Source: Deltaproteobacteria bacterium
GTDB taxonomy: Bacteria > Desulfobacterota > Syntrophia > Syntrophales > UBA2210
Direction of reading: 5' to 3'
Length of the DNA stretch: 6,329 nt
NCBI GenBank assembly: GCA_016934695.1
Contig: JAFGSH010000270.1
Coordinates: 1-6,329, forward strand
Shown here: positions 5,748 to 6,329 of the stretch, piece after piece
How the letters are laid out: each line of letters begins with the position of its first letter
Numbering within the stretch: the first letter of the stretch is position 1
Program-made: the position numbers and the translations under genes
The notes under the pieces: model-generated
What the model was told of the DNA's origin: nothing
Databases searched by the model: none
What the model saw: the letters and a program-made list of their open reading frames with translations, nothing else

Positions 5748-5881
5748 ACCTTTGCACAATGTCATTTTGAGGAGCGGAAGCGACGAGAAATCTTAAAGAA
5801 TCAGATCTCTTAAGATTTCACCCTGACGGGTACTATAGCTCCCTGCGGTCGAAATGATAGAATCGGTCGTTGTGTAAAGGT
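5748..5881. repeat. Palindromic intergenic repeat element (MITE/REP-like)
   Basis: Nested inverted repeats cover the gap between the two plus-strand genes. Outer arms ACCTTTGCACAA (5748-5759) and TTGTGTAAAGGT (5870-5881) match at 11 of 12; middle arms TCATTTTGA (5762-5770) and TCGAAATGA (5849-5857) match at 8 of 9; inner arms GAAATCTTAA (5787-5796) and TTAAGATTTC (5810-5819) match at 10 of 10 around a 13-nt loop. The left half, with GAGGAGCGGAAGCGACGAG between middle and inner arms, resembles a dispersed element type (TGTCATT-CGAGGAGCG-AGCGACGAG-AATCTT) that I recall from many deltaproteobacterial and metagenomic genomes. No transposase lies nearby, so it would be non-autonomous. The inner stem has no T-run and is not a standard terminator. 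Confidence 0.65.
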
Positions 5882-5895
5882 CTCATGTTGCTGAA

Positions 5896-5911
5896 TTTGT
5901 GCAAAGCTCTC
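5896..5911 (+). other. 16-bp word shared with the deacetylase leader, copy 2
   Basis: TTTG-T-GCAAAGC-T-CTC, 14 of 16 identical to 4745-4760, and ending 14 bp before the FemAB-like start at 5926. Its core TTGTGCAAAG (5897-5906) is also the exact reverse complement of CTTTGCACAA at the left end of the repeat element (5750-5759), so it may instead be a third arm of that element. Confidence 0.4.
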
Positions 5912-5925
5912 GGATCGTATGTTTC

Positions 5926-6329
5926 ATGCCGGTGAGGATTGAGTTTCTGAAAAAGGGCAGCGAGGTGTCATGGGATGCGTATGTACTCAAGCATCCCCGG
6001 GGGACGCCGTATCATCTGTCGGGATGGCGACGGGCGATCGAGAAGGCTTACGGGCATCGATCATACTGCCTGATCGCCCTGCGGGGCTCTGCGGATGCCT
6101 CTGATGCCGGACCGGAAGAGATAACCGGCGTCCTTCCCCTGATCCACCTGAAGCATGTTCTTTTCGGAAATTCCCTCATCTCACTGCCCTTCTGTGACAT
6201 GGGGGGCGTTATCGCCGATGACGACGCGGCGGAGGCTGCCCTTGTCCGCCGCGCGATCCGGCTGTCGCGCGACGTGGGCTGCGGAACGATAGAACTGAGA
6301 CATGCCTTCCCCCATGCGTGCCTCTCCGA
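5926..6329 (+). CDS. FemAB-like (GNAT-fold) protein, XrtA/PEP-CTERM EPS-locus type; 3' end beyond window
   Basis: Open from ATG at 5926 to the window edge, 134 codons, so only the first domain is visible. The N-terminus (MPVRIEFLKKGSEVSWDAYVL, then GTPYHLSGWRRAIEKAYGHRSYCLIA) has the family pattern W-D-x-(F/Y)-V, a TPYHL-x-x-W motif and a GH before a hydrophobic strand; then GVLPLIHLKHVLFGNSLISLPF and CDMGGVIAD follow the FemAB-type acyltransferase fold. Related proteins in exosortase-A loci are about 330-350 residues. FemAB relatives transfer amino acids from aminoacyl-tRNA to peptidoglycan; the EPS-locus subgroup has no settled substrate. It follows the deacetylase by 240 bp, with the palindromic repeat between. 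There is no Shine-Dalgarno sequence before the ATG; an in-frame GTG at 5899 is possible but less like the family start. Sure of the family, unsure of the reaction. Confidence 0.87.
   Translation, partial: MPVRIEFLKKGSEVSWDAYVLKHPRGTPYHLSGWRRAIEKAYGHRSYCLIALRGSADASDAGPEEITGVLPLIHLKHVLFGNSLISLPFCDMGGVIADDDAAEAALVRRAIRLSRDVGCGTIELRHAFPHACLS

Noticed and set aside
5104..5757. Long open frame on the minus strand opposite the deacetylase
   Set aside because: It is antisense to a gene with all catalytic motifs in order, has no recognisable domain, and is explained by the GC-rich codon pattern of the real gene.
5787..5819. Rho-independent terminator after the deacetylase
   Set aside because: The 10-bp stem is AT-rich and is not followed by a run of T; it fits better as the centre of the palindromic repeat.
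5899..5925. GTG at 5899 as the start of the FemAB-like gene
   Set aside because: It would add nine residues not typical of the family start and would overlap the repeated 16-bp word; the ATG at 5926 gives the expected N-terminus. It is not fully excluded, since neither has a good ribosome binding site.

Overview
The window is a GC-rich piece of a bacterial cell-envelope / exopolysaccharide (EPS) locus. It looks like a diderm (Gram-negative) organism, most likely a deltaproteobacterium in the broad sense (Desulfobacterota-like). The reasons are two Sec/lipobox lipoproteins, an outer-membrane polysaccharide export (OPX, Wza-type) protein, a thrombospondin-type-3 repeat protein of the OmpA-like kind, and a polysaccharide deacetylase followed by a FemAB-type protein, a pair typical of exosortase-A (XrtA/PEP-CTERM) associated EPS clusters. 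The taxonomic guess is inference; no rRNA or other marker gene is present.

Layout. Two divergent gene groups are separated by a 503-bp intergenic region (4292-4794). On the minus strand, read right to left, is a three-gene, probably operonic set: a very large 846-residue OPX protein with N-terminal SPOR and fibronectin-III domains (4291-1751); a cysteine-rich repeat lipoprotein with an RcsF/DUF4156-like N-terminal domain (1710-976); and a lipoprotein with a tandem calcium-binding TSP3 array that runs off the left edge (917-1). Gaps are 40 and 58 bp and each start has a good Shine-Dalgarno sequence. On the plus strand are a NodB-type polysaccharide deacetylase (4795-5685) and, after a 240-bp gap holding a palindromic repeat element, the first 134 residues of a FemAB-like protein that runs off the right edge (5926-6329). 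Neither plus-strand gene has a clear Shine-Dalgarno sequence.

The large intergenic region has an AT-rich core (about 4340-4440) with back-to-back sigma70-like promoter matches that overlap as an imperfect palindrome, a possible 27-codon ORF (4543-4626), and a run of three potential hairpins (4685-4756) just before the deacetylase start. The last hairpin contains a 16-bp word that recurs (14/16) just before the FemAB-like gene.

How the genes may work together (inference). The plus-strand products would modify polysaccharide (de-N-acetylation) or attach aminoacyl/acyl groups. The minus-strand products would build the periplasmic and outer-membrane export route. SPOR domains bind peptidoglycan, and TSP3 arrays usually precede a peptidoglycan-binding OmpA domain, so the minus operon looks like a polysaccharide export portal tethered to the cell wall, with a cysteine-rich lipoprotein of unknown role. 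The most unusual objects are the SPOR-FN3-OPX fusion and the cysteine-rich lipoprotein.
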